Of a stretch of DNA of 17,914 bases, positions 1 through 6,193 are shown piece by piece. The position numbers and the translations under genes are program-made. The first letter of the stretch is position 1. Each line of letters starts with the position of its first letter. The stretch is from NCBI GenBank assembly GCA_027489295.1, contig JAIYAA010000168.1, positions 1-17,914 on the forward strand, given 5' to 3'. The DNA comes from Sphingomonadales bacterium (GTDB lineage: Bacteria; Pseudomonadota; Alphaproteobacteria; Sphingomonadales; Sphingomonadaceae). The notes below the pieces were generated by a model. That model ran no database searches. It was not told where the DNA came from and saw only the letters and a list, made by a program, of their open reading frames with translations.

Positions 1-1538
1 CGGACCGACAGGTCGTGCATCGCCGGTGCCTTCAGCCGGTCCAGCAGCGCGGTCATCCTGGCCGTGACCTCGCTGCCATCGCCGATATTGGTGTAGGTGC
101 CGCGCCCGGCCTCGGCCATGCGGTGCATGAGGTAGTTGTTCGGCGCGGAGCCGATGCCGACCATGAACACCCGGCTGCGCCCGCCATGCGCGGCGATCTC
201 GGCCATCATGTCCCGCTCGTTCGAAAGGTCCCCGTCGGTCAGGAACACGATCTGGCGCACTCCCTTGTCCGCCGGGTGGGCATCGACCAGCGCGGCCTTG
301 AGCGCCGGCAGCATCTCGGTGCCGCCCGCAGCCTTCAGCCCGGCGGTAAACTTGCGCGCGATCTCCACCTGCTCGGCGCTGGCCGGGGTGGGCCGGTCGA
401 ACAGCTGGGTCATCGTGTCGTCGAAGCGGATGATGTTGAAGCTGTCCTCGGGGCGCAGCGTGCCGAGCGCGTAGAGCAGGCTCTGTTTCGCCGCCTCCAT
501 CGATCCGCCGCCCATCGAGCCGCTATTGTCGATCACGAAGATCATCTCGCGCGGGGCGACCTTGCCGGGTTCCGCCCGGGCCTGCGGCGTGATCGTCGCC
601 ATCACATAGTGCCGGCCATCCCGCATCTGGGCGAACAGGCTGACGACCGGATCGGCGCTGGCCGAGCGCCAGCGCAGCTCGAAATCGCGGTCGGCAGGTT
701 CCTCGCCGGCGGCGAGCGTGATGGTCCGCTCCGCCGGTCCTGCGTCCACGACATGGATGCGGTGGTATGGGCTGATGATGTTGGCCGGAACGAAGCCGGG
801 CGCGAGATGGATCGTGATCGAAACCGGATTGAGTCCGGCTTTCACGGCGGGGCCGACCAGCGGCGCCGTCACGCGCGCCGCATCGGCCAGCGCCGCGCCG
901 CTCGTCAGGCTGCTGGGCGGCACATAGCGCGGACCGACCACGAGCGGCAGGCGCATCGCGTACTCGCCGCCCAGCTGGCGCACCGGGGCCTGATATTCGA
1001 TCGAGATCAGCACCGTCTCGCCGGGGCCGACATTGGCGACATTTGTGCGAAACAGGTTGGGCCGATCGGCTTCGACGAGACCGCTGCGCCGCCCCTCGGC
1101 CTTCGCACGCTCGTAGATCTCGCGCGCTTCGGCGCGGCGCTTGATATGGCCGATGACCACGCGCTGGCCGACGACCATCTTCAGCGTGTCCACCGCGCCG
1201 TCTTCGGGCAGCGGATAGAGATAGGTCGCTTCCATCCAGCCCTTGCTGGTGTTGCGGAACGCCTGGGTCATGCGCACGCGCATGATCGGACCGCTGACGG
1301 TGACGTCCATGTCGGTGCCGAGCCGCATGGCGGGCAGCGCGCTGCCCTGGCCGGCGCCGCCGCCGCGCGCTTCGAGAAGCAGGGCGCCGCCGGCGGCGCG
1401 ATCGTCCGCGTCCGCGGCGCGCGCCTGTGCCGCGATCAGCGCGCTCAGCACCACCCCGGCAAGGCCGATCGCGCCGATGGCAAGACGGCGGCGGGTATCT
1501 GTGGAGATCGACGAACTGAGAGGACGACGCGGCACCAT
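1..1538 (-). CDS. VIT and VWA domain protein, exported (3' end outside window)
   Basis: The reading frame stays open on the minus strand from the ATG at 1538 to the left edge (512 codons, no stop), so the C-terminus is missing. The start follows GGGAG with 7-base spacing. Residues 1-41 form a signal peptide: Arg-rich start, hydrophobic stretch 19-37, cleavage probably after AQARA. Residues about 55-190 match a VIT domain (TQAFRNTSKGWMEATYLYPL). Residues about 330-500 are a von Willebrand A domain with an intact metal site, DNSGS at 337-341, and LTDGD downstream. This order resembles the proteobacterial sortase-target family (TIGR03788 type), whose members end in a sorting signal and sit beside a class GN sortase; both would lie beyond position 1. 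It is probably a surface or envelope adhesion or scaffold protein. The VIT/VWA call is secure; the sortase link is inference. Confidence 0.88.
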   Translation of the reverse strand, partial: MVPRRPLSSSISTDTRRRLAIGAIGLAGVVLSALIAAQARAADADDRAAGGALLLEARGGGAGQGSALPAMRLGTDMDVTVSGPIMRVRMTQAFRNTSKGWMEATYLYPLPEDGAVDTLKMVVGQRVVIGHIKRRAEAREIYERAKAEGRRSGLVEADRPNLFRTNVANVGPGETVLISIEYQAPVRQLGGEYAMRLPLVVGPRYVPPSSLTSGAALADAARVTAPLVGPAVKAGLNPVSITIHLAPGFVPANIISPYHRIHVVDAGPAERTITLAAGEEPADRDFELRWRSASADPVVSLFAQMRDGRHYVMATITPQARAEPGKVAPREMIFVIDNSGSMGGGSMEAAKQSLLYALGTLRPEDSFNIIRFDDTMTQLFDRPTPASAEQVEIARKFTAGLKAAGGTEMLPALKAALVDAHPADKGVRQIVFLTDGDLSNERDMMAEIAAHGGRSRVFMVGIGSAPNNYLMHRMAEAGRGTYTNIGDGSEVTARMTALLDRLKAPAMHDLSV

Positions 1539-1718
1539 GGCATTGCTCCCGACGGGGTGGAGCCTTTCGGGTAGACGCCGGCGATGCCGCACCGCCACGC
1601 GCAAGGTCCGCCAGCTTCGGCCACGGCCTGGCCGGGGGCGGCAGCGAATGGCGATTTGCCGCCGAAGCCTTGACGAAATGTGCGGATTTGTGTCGGGTTG
1701 TCCGGCTTGGAGGGCAGG
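1539..1718. promoter_or_regulatory. Divergent promoter region of VWA gene and XRE regulator
   Basis: These 180 bases separate two divergently transcribed genes and hold no convincing ORF. A TTGACG at 1670-1675 is a possible -35 element for the plus-strand regulator, but nothing like a good -10 follows at 16-18 bases. No operator palindrome stands out. The layout would allow the regulator to control itself and the VWA gene. Confidence 0.3.
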
Positions 1719-2468
1719 ATGAGCGACGAAGGACTGCAGCGCGGCGAGCACGACCAGATCGCGGCGCGGCTGCGGGAGGAACTGGCCCGGCGCCGCATCT
1801 CGCGCCAGGCGCTTGCCGACATGGCGCGGATCAGCCTTTCCACGCTGGAAAAGGCGCTTTCCGGCAGCCGGCCATTCTCGCTGGCGACGGTGGTACGGAT
1901 CGAGGACGTGCTGGGCACGGCGCTGCGCCCCGGCACCACTGCCCCGTCGGTCCCGGCGGACGCGCTGCTCGCCCCCACGCATATGGGCTCCTACAGTCGC
2001 CCGGCGGTGCGCTGGATCGAAGGGGCCTACCTCACCCTGCGTCCGGCCTTCAGCCAGCCCGGAGCGCTCTATGCCTATCGCACCGAGATTTTCTGGAACA
2101 GCGCGGGCGCGCATCTCTGCTTCACCGAGAGCGAGCGGGCGGACCGCACCTTCACCCAGGCCGGCTATGTTTCGATGCCCAATCTGTCCGGTCACATCTA
2201 TCTGGTGACGAGCGAGGAAGGGCAATACCGGCTGATCCTGCTGGGGCGCGGCACGCGCGAGCGGCGGATGTTCGGCCTGCTTTCCACCCTGCAGGCCGGG
2301 CCGGGATCGCAGCTCCTGCCCGTCGCCAGCCCGATCGCGCTGGTCCCGCTCGAACAGATCGAAACCCCGCACTTCGGGATCCTCGCAGCCGGAAACGACC
2401 CTTACGGGGCCTACCGCCAGATCCTCGACAACGCGGTCGCAAGCGACTTCTGCCGCTGGCACGGGTGA
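1719..2468 (+). CDS. XRE-type helix-turn-helix regulator with uncharacterised C-terminal domain
   Basis: A 249-residue cytoplasmic protein. Residues about 12-67 look like a Cro/C1-type helix-turn-helix: 'LARRRISRQALADMARIS', then STLEKALSGSRPFS, then the VVRIEDVLG helix usual in this family. Residues 95-249 form a compact domain I do not recognise, rich in aromatics (YLTLRPAF, YAYRTEIFWN, YLVTSEEGQYRLILLGRG); it may bind a ligand. I chose the ATG at 1719 over one 39 bases upstream because GGAGGG lies just before it and the sequence starts naturally as MSDEGLQ. The gene is divergent from the VWA gene and converges on lacI with only 15 bases between stop codons. DNA binding is likely; its targets and ligand are unknown. 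Confidence 0.8.
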   Translation: MSDEGLQRGEHDQIAARLREELARRRISRQALADMARISLSTLEKALSGSRPFSLATVVRIEDVLGTALRPGTTAPSVPADALLAPTHMGSYSRPAVRWIEGAYLTLRPAFSQPGALYAYRTEIFWNSAGAHLCFTESERADRTFTQAGYVSMPNLSGHIYLVTSEEGQYRLILLGRGTRERRMFGLLSTLQAGPGSQLLPVASPIALVPLEQIETPHFGILAAGNDPYGAYRQILDNAVASDFCRWHG

Positions 2469-2483
2469 ACGCTGAACGGCGCC

Positions 2484-3491
2484 TCAGGCGACGGTGGACT
2501 TACGGACGATCAACCGGGGCTCCAGGCGCACGGTTTGCGGAACGGTACCGGACCCTGTGCTCAGATCGAGAACGCGCTTCGCCGCCATATCCCCCAGCCG
2601 ATGGCTGCTCTGGTCGACCGAGGTCAGCGGCACCCGCAGATACTCGGCGTACCGCAGATTGCCGCAGCCGATAAAGGCAATATCCTGGGGAATGCGCAGA
2701 CCGGCCTGCATCGCGGCGTCCATGGCGCCGATCGCGGACAGATCGTTGTAGCAGAACACCGCGTCCGGCGGCTCGCGCAGCGACAGCAATTCCTGCATGG
2801 CATGGTAGCCGGTGGCGTCGCCGCTTTCGTCGAAGCCATCGCGCGTCACCACATAGGCATCGGGAAGATCGATGCCCGCTGCGGCCAGGACGCGTTGGAA
2901 GCCTTTGAGCCGATCTGCCGTCGGGCTGATACCGCGCCCGCCGATATGGGCGATCCGTCTGCGGCCGATGCCAACCAGATGACGCGCCGCCAGTTCGCCC
3001 ACCATGACGTCGTTGGTGCCGACGAAATCCATCGGCATTTCGGGAAAATGACGATCGATGAGCAGCACGGGCGTGGTGGTTTCCGCCAGCGCCGTGGGGG
3101 GATGCGTTGCCGGGCGACAGGATGCCACGAGGAGGACATCGACGCCGCGCGCCAGAAGGGTCTTGATTTCCTGTTCTTCGATATCCGGATCTTCTTCAGA
3201 CGAGGCCAAAACCAGGACCAGCCCTTCCGACCGCAGCGGCCCGGCCAGCGACCGGGCGAATTCGCCAAAGAAGGGATGGATCAGATCCGGCACGACCAAT
3301 CCGACCGCATGGGAACGGCCGCCCGCCAGCGCTCGCGCCAGCATGTTGGGCTGGTAGTTCAGCTCGCGCATCCGCTGCAGCACGCGCTCGCGGGTTTTGT
3401 GGCCAATGTCGGTCTGGCCGCGCAACACCTTTGAAACGGTAACCGTCGAGACGCCGAGATCGCGGGCTATGTCTTTGAGCGTGACCGCCAT
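2484..3491 (-). CDS. LacI-family transcriptional repressor, probable inositol regulator
   Basis: A 335-residue protein of normal length for the family. Residues 4-26 are the LacI helix-turn-helix (TLKDIARDLGVSTVTVSKVL), followed by the hinge helix around YQPNMLARALAGG (46-58). Residues from about 61 form the periplasmic-binding-protein-like sensor domain (VGLVVPDLIHPFFGEFARSL, DAVFCYNDLSAIGAMDAA, VPLTSVDQ). It is the last gene of the minus-strand set after the small membrane protein and the transporter. It probably represses the divergent inositol promoters through the paired operators at 5094-5107 and 5185-5198; inositol or a breakdown product would be the inducer (inference). The ATG at 3491 has no Shine-Dalgarno: a C-tract lies just upstream, and the start codon falls inside a long inverted repeat described separately. 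Confidence 0.93.
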   Translation of the reverse strand: MAVTLKDIARDLGVSTVTVSKVLRGQTDIGHKTRERVLQRMRELNYQPNMLARALAGGRSHAVGLVVPDLIHPFFGEFARSLAGPLRSEGLVLVLASSEEDPDIEEQEIKTLLARGVDVLLVASCRPATHPPTALAETTTPVLLIDRHFPEMPMDFVGTNDVMVGELAARHLVGIGRRRIAHIGGRGISPTADRLKGFQRVLAAAGIDLPDAYVVTRDGFDESGDATGYHAMQELLSLREPPDAVFCYNDLSAIGAMDAAMQAGLRIPQDIAFIGCGNLRYAEYLRVPLTSVDQSSHRLGDMAAKRVLDLSTGSGTVPQTVRLEPRLIVRKSTVA

Positions 3492-3555
3492 TGGGGGAGC
3501 TTTTCGCGTGCGTTGAAACTGTTGCGTGCTCTATGCACCTACTCCCCCAACGGCG
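3486..3555 (-). promoter_or_regulatory. Inverted repeat covering the lacI start codon (possible translation-control hairpin)
   Basis: Arms CGCCATTGGGGGAG (3486-3499) and CTCCCCCAACGGCG (3542-3555) are inverted repeats of 14 bases with one difference. In minus-strand RNA that difference becomes a G-U pair, giving an unbroken 14-bp stem with a 42-base loop. The 3' arm includes the AUG of lacI (3489-3491) and the bases before it, where a ribosome would bind. No U-tract follows, so an ordinary terminator is unlikely. The structure lies between the transporter stop (3576) and lacI. Its role is inference. Confidence 0.55.
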
Positions 3556-3575
3556 TCCACACAGGAGGCAGGCGC

Positions 3576-4859
3576 CTAGTTGAAGCGCGTGCGCGTCCAC
3601 AAAGCCCAGCAGCCTGCCACCAGCGTCGCCAGCAGCATGGCACAAAGGACCGCTACCCAGCCCCAATGCATCGCCAGCGGCGGTACGACCGCATCCGCGC
3701 CCAGCCAGACGAACAGCGAGACGGCGACCGCCACGATGGCCCAGTCCCACCAGTGCCGTTTGCCCGATCCCTTGGCGCCTTCGCCATGTTGGGCGTTGCG
3801 TGCCTCCCTGTAATCAAGGCCATAGCGGTCGCATTCGCGCTGCAGGGCGGCATCGCGGCTGCCCATCTCGTCCGCACCCGCTGCCGCCGTGCTGATCGCC
3901 AGCGCCCCCAGGATCATGAGCAGCGAACCGCCGACGACCAACCCGAGATGGGACCGGTCGGCCGACGCCAGCTCGCCGAACACGAGCGCGCCCCAGGCCA
4001 GCCCCCATAGCTGGTTGGTGTTGGACAGCGGAATGCCCCGGCTGATGCCAAGATACTTGGTAGCGAATTGCTGGAAAAGGTCCCCAATCACCCACACGAA
4101 GCCGCCCAGGAACAGCCAGAACAGCACCTCTCGATGGTGCAGAAGCTGCAACGCCGAGGAGTGCGGGCCGCCATCGAAGCACCAGGTAAGGGCCAGCATC
4201 GTGCCGAGCTCGCCGACCGTGAAGATGGTGACGAACGAAAGCGGGCTCATCCCGCTCAGATAGGCCTTGCGGTAGGGCACATACATGGTGCCCCACATCA
4301 GGCTGGCACCTGCTGCCGCGGCAAGGCCACGCGCGGCGTGCGGGGATGCGCCCGCGTCGTGCAGCGTGCTGAAGCCCAGCATGATGGCGGCGGCGATGAT
4401 CGCCAGCGTGCCGAGCACCACCTTGCCGGTGGTTCGCGCGCCCGCACCGCGCATTTCCCGGAACAGCAGCCAGCCCCATAGCAATCCGATCAGGGAATTG
4501 GTGTTCCACAGCGGAAAGGCGGTCGCGAGGCCGACATCCCGGATGGCGAAGACGGTCAGCGTGTTGGCCACCGCCCATAGCGCGCCAGCCAGAAGCCCCC
4601 AGAGGACGAGGTGCGGTTTGGACGCGATGTCCGAAAACACGAAGCCCGTGCCCTTCATCAGGGTCGGGAAGGTCCAGCGCGCGGTGAAGACGCCCGCCAC
4701 CATGCACAGCGATATGGCGAAGGGCGAAAAGCCCGCCGTCACCAATTTGGTCGGCGCTTCCGCTGCGCCAAGCCAGGCCCCGGCCGCCAGGCCGCACAAC
4801 ACGCCCAGCATGTGTTGGGGGTTGGCCGACGCCGCAGCCGTATTTTGTGGAGACGCCAT
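3576..4859 (-). CDS. GRP-family (DMT superfamily) sugar permease, probable inositol transporter
   Basis: A 427-residue polytopic inner-membrane protein. About ten hydrophobic segments up to residue 326 match the glucose/ribose porter branch of the drug/metabolite transporter superfamily. The two-repeat origin shows in paired motifs, PLWNTNSLIGLLWGWLLFRE (116-135) and PLSNTNQLWGLAWGALVFGE (277-296). Family members are often near 290 residues. Here a charged linker (about 328-368) and two more hydrophobic segments (372-388 and 395-421) are added. AAAGGA precedes the ATG at 4859 with 8-base spacing. It lies 51 bases after the small membrane protein and before lacI, and is divergent from inositol oxygenase. 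Inositol as the substrate is inferred only from this context; another polyol or sugar is possible. Confidence 0.85.
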   Translation of the reverse strand: MASPQNTAAASANPQHMLGVLCGLAAGAWLGAAEAPTKLVTAGFSPFAISLCMVAGVFTARWTFPTLMKGTGFVFSDIASKPHLVLWGLLAGALWAVANTLTVFAIRDVGLATAFPLWNTNSLIGLLWGWLLFREMRGAGARTTGKVVLGTLAIIAAAIMLGFSTLHDAGASPHAARGLAAAAGASLMWGTMYVPYRKAYLSGMSPLSFVTIFTVGELGTMLALTWCFDGGPHSSALQLLHHREVLFWLFLGGFVWVIGDLFQQFATKYLGISRGIPLSNTNQLWGLAWGALVFGELASADRSHLGLVVGGSLLMILGALAISTAAAGADEMGSRDAALQRECDRYGLDYREARNAQHGEGAKGSGKRHWWDWAIVAVAVSLFVWLGADAVVPPLAMHWGWVAVLCAMLLATLVAGCWALWTRTRFN

Positions 4860-4910
4860 GATGGCGGTCCTTTCTTTCCTGGGATTGTAACCGGCTTCGG
4901 GAAGCGTGTT

Positions 4911-5048
4911 CTAGTTGATGATCGCCAGAAGCAGGACTCCGCCGGCAAGCACCAGCGCCGGGATCCAGAACTGAATATCCGTCAAAACTGCGCGTATCAT
5001 GGACGCACGTGTCGCGTGCCGGTGGTTCATCCGCATCCTCATTCCCAT
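4911..5048 (-). CDS. Small single-helix membrane protein, first gene of transporter operon
   Basis: A 45-residue ORF with a basic N-terminus (HRHATRASMIRA) and one membrane helix at about 26-43 (FWIPALVLAGGVLLLAII), ending IN. The reading frame extends far upstream, but that part is antisense to inositol oxygenase and not credible. Four in-frame ATGs occur every six bases from 5048 to 5028. The first has AGAAGGG 7 bases upstream; the last (5030, 39 residues) has GAGG 6 bases upstream. Either may be used. The operator and a candidate promoter lie immediately upstream, so this should be the first cistron before the permease. From memory, similar short 'DxQFW' peptides precede sugar transporters in sphingomonads. 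Its role, perhaps as a transporter partner, is unknown. Confidence 0.6.
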   Translation of the reverse strand: MGMRMRMNHRHATRASMIRAVLTDIQFWIPALVLAGGVLLLAIIN

Positions 5049-5091
5049 TGGCTCGCCCTTCTCTCGCAGGGAAGGTTTGGAGCAGCCACCG

Positions 5092-5120
5092 AGCGTTACC
5101 CATAACGTTTGACGTGTCAA
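5092..5120 (-). promoter_or_regulatory. Candidate minus-strand promoter of transporter operon
   Basis: On the minus strand TTGACA (5120-5115) matches the sigma-70 -35 consensus. The best -10 at 16-base spacing is TAACGC, which is poor and lies within operator 1. The -35 belongs to the palindrome TTGACGTGTCAA (5109-5120), which also gives TTGACG on the plus strand. A repressor on operator 1 would cover the spacer and the -10. Confidence 0.4.
5094..5107. promoter_or_regulatory. Operator 1, LacI-type inverted repeat (transporter side)
   Basis: CGTTACCCATAACG has perfect 5-base arms, CGTTA and TAACG, around 4 bases. It lies 45 bases upstream of the small membrane protein's first ATG. It matches operator 2 in the same orientation at 12 of 14 positions, and both continue with TT. 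The site is typical in size and symmetry for a LacI-family dimer. Binding is inferred. Confidence 0.7.
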
Positions 5121-5151
5121 GGCAAGCGGACGACGGGCATGAAAGCGGTTG

Positions 5152-5180
5152 TTGAGCTTGGTGCCGACTTGCGGTATCTC
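5152..5180 (+). promoter_or_regulatory. Candidate sigma-70 promoter of inositol oxygenase
   Basis: TTGAGC (5152-5157) and TATCTC (5175-5180) are separated by exactly 17 bases and match the -35 and -10 consensus at four positions each. Transcription would start near 5187, inside operator 2, which is the classic repression geometry. The predicted leader to the ATG at 5235 is about 48 bases. Confidence 0.5.
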
Positions 5181-5184
5181 AATA

Positions 5185-5198
5185 CGTAACCGATAACG
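5185..5198. promoter_or_regulatory. Operator 2, LacI-type inverted repeat (oxygenase side)
   Basis: CGTAACCGATAACG is an imperfect inverted repeat (CGTaA/TaACG arms) nearly identical to operator 1. It overlaps the predicted transcription start and ends 36 bases before the inositol oxygenase ATG. The operator centres are 91 bases apart, so bridging by a LacI tetramer or two dimers is possible but not shown. Confidence 0.7.
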
Positions 5199-5234
5199 TT
5201 GGTCAAACAGGCCAAGATCAGAGGATGCGGAACG

Positions 5235-6059
5235 ATGGGTGCAAACGCCACGCAGACTGTCGAGGAAAGCCGGTACAAGGAAGGCAAGGCCGAGGACGAA
5301 TTTCGTCAATATGACGCCGCTGTCGTTCCGCGCGTCGCCCAGTTCTACCGCAACAATCACGAGCAGATGACCGTCGACTATGTCCTGCGCAAGGAGGCCG
5401 AATATTTCGGCCTGACGCGGGGCGAGAAGTCGATCTGGCAGGCCGCCGAATTTCTGAATGCGCTGGTCGATGAGAGCGATCCGGACACCGATTTGTCGCA
5501 GACCGATCATCTGCTGCAGACGTCGGAGGCCATGCGCCGGGACGGACAGCCGCGCTGGATGATCCTTACCGGCTTTCTGCACGATCTGGGCAAATGCCTG
5601 TGCCTGTGGGGGGAGCCGCAATGGGGTGTGGTCGGGGATACCTATCCCGTAGGCTGCGCCTGGTCGGAACACATCGTCTTCCACGAATATTTCGCCGGCA
5701 ACCCGGATCGCAACATCGCGGAATACCAGACGAAATACGGCATCTACGAACCCAATTGCGGCCTTGAGAACGTACACATGTCGTTCGGGCACGACGGCTA
5801 TATTGCCGAGGTGATGAAGCCGTATCTGCCGGATGAAGCGCTCTACATGCTGCGCTTCCATTCCTTCTATCCCTGGCACAAGCACGGCGCGTACGATCAC
5901 CTGTGCAATGACAAGGATCGTGCCATGCTAAAGTGGGTGCTGGAATTCAACAAATACGACCTATATTCGAAAGGGCATGCCAAGCCGGATCTGGCCGAAC
6001 TAAAGCCCTATTATGATGACCTGTTCGCCGAGTTCCTGCCCGCAAAGGTCGCGTGGTAG
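5235..6059 (+). CDS. myo-Inositol oxygenase (MIOX)
   Basis: A 274-residue soluble enzyme that cleaves myo-inositol with O2 to D-glucuronate at a mixed-valent diiron centre. The sequence follows animal MIOX almost end to end: LVDESDPD (77-84), GFLHDLGK (113-120), GEPQWGVVGDTYPVGC (126-141), FGHDGY, RFHSFYPWHK (207-216), EFNKYDLYSK (237-246) and a C-terminal tryptophan. All iron ligands are recognisable by comparison with the mammalian enzyme: H92, H116, D117, H186, H209 and D242. I preferred the ATG at 5235 over the in-frame one at 5199 because AGAGGA lies 9 bases upstream and because 5199 directly abuts operator 2. It is alone on its transcript and divergent from the transporter operon. No glucuronate catabolic gene is nearby. 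Confidence 0.96.
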   Translation: MGANATQTVEESRYKEGKAEDEFRQYDAAVVPRVAQFYRNNHEQMTVDYVLRKEAEYFGLTRGEKSIWQAAEFLNALVDESDPDTDLSQTDHLLQTSEAMRRDGQPRWMILTGFLHDLGKCLCLWGEPQWGVVGDTYPVGCAWSEHIVFHEYFAGNPDRNIAEYQTKYGIYEPNCGLENVHMSFGHDGYIAEVMKPYLPDEALYMLRFHSFYPWHKHGAYDHLCNDKDRAMLKWVLEFNKYDLYSKGHAKPDLAELKPYYDDLFAEFLPAKVAW

Positions 6060-6092
6060 CCAACGCATCGCCTTGAGCCCGTTACCTGCAAA

Positions 6093-6128
6093 GCCGGGCA
6101 CGATGTCTTCGAGCGTCTCGTGCCCGGT
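6093..6128 (+). terminator. Hairpin after inositol oxygenase, possible terminator
   Basis: A perfect 10-bp inverted repeat, CCGGGCACGA (6094-6103) and TCGTGCCCGG (6118-6127), with a G-U pair outside and a 14-base loop, starts 34 bases after the stop codon. No T-run follows, so intrinsic termination would be weak. The rest of the 134-base gap to the convergent oxidoreductase gene holds nothing I recognise. Confidence 0.45.
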
Positions 6129-6193
6129 GCCCAGGCATGGCTCTAGCTGTTCGCGACCTCCCCGCCCCATCGGCTATCGCGGCCGCGGGGTAG

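Noticed and set aside
15..1574. Long plus-strand open frame of 519 codons
   Set aside because: It is antisense to the VIT/VWA gene; its Arg/His/Gly-rich translation has no domain, and the minus frame shows a clear signal peptide and metal site.
4911..5900. Minus-strand open frame of 329 codons
   Set aside because: Most of it is antisense to inositol oxygenase and crosses both operators; only the last 45 codons have a start site and a membrane helix, and those are reported.
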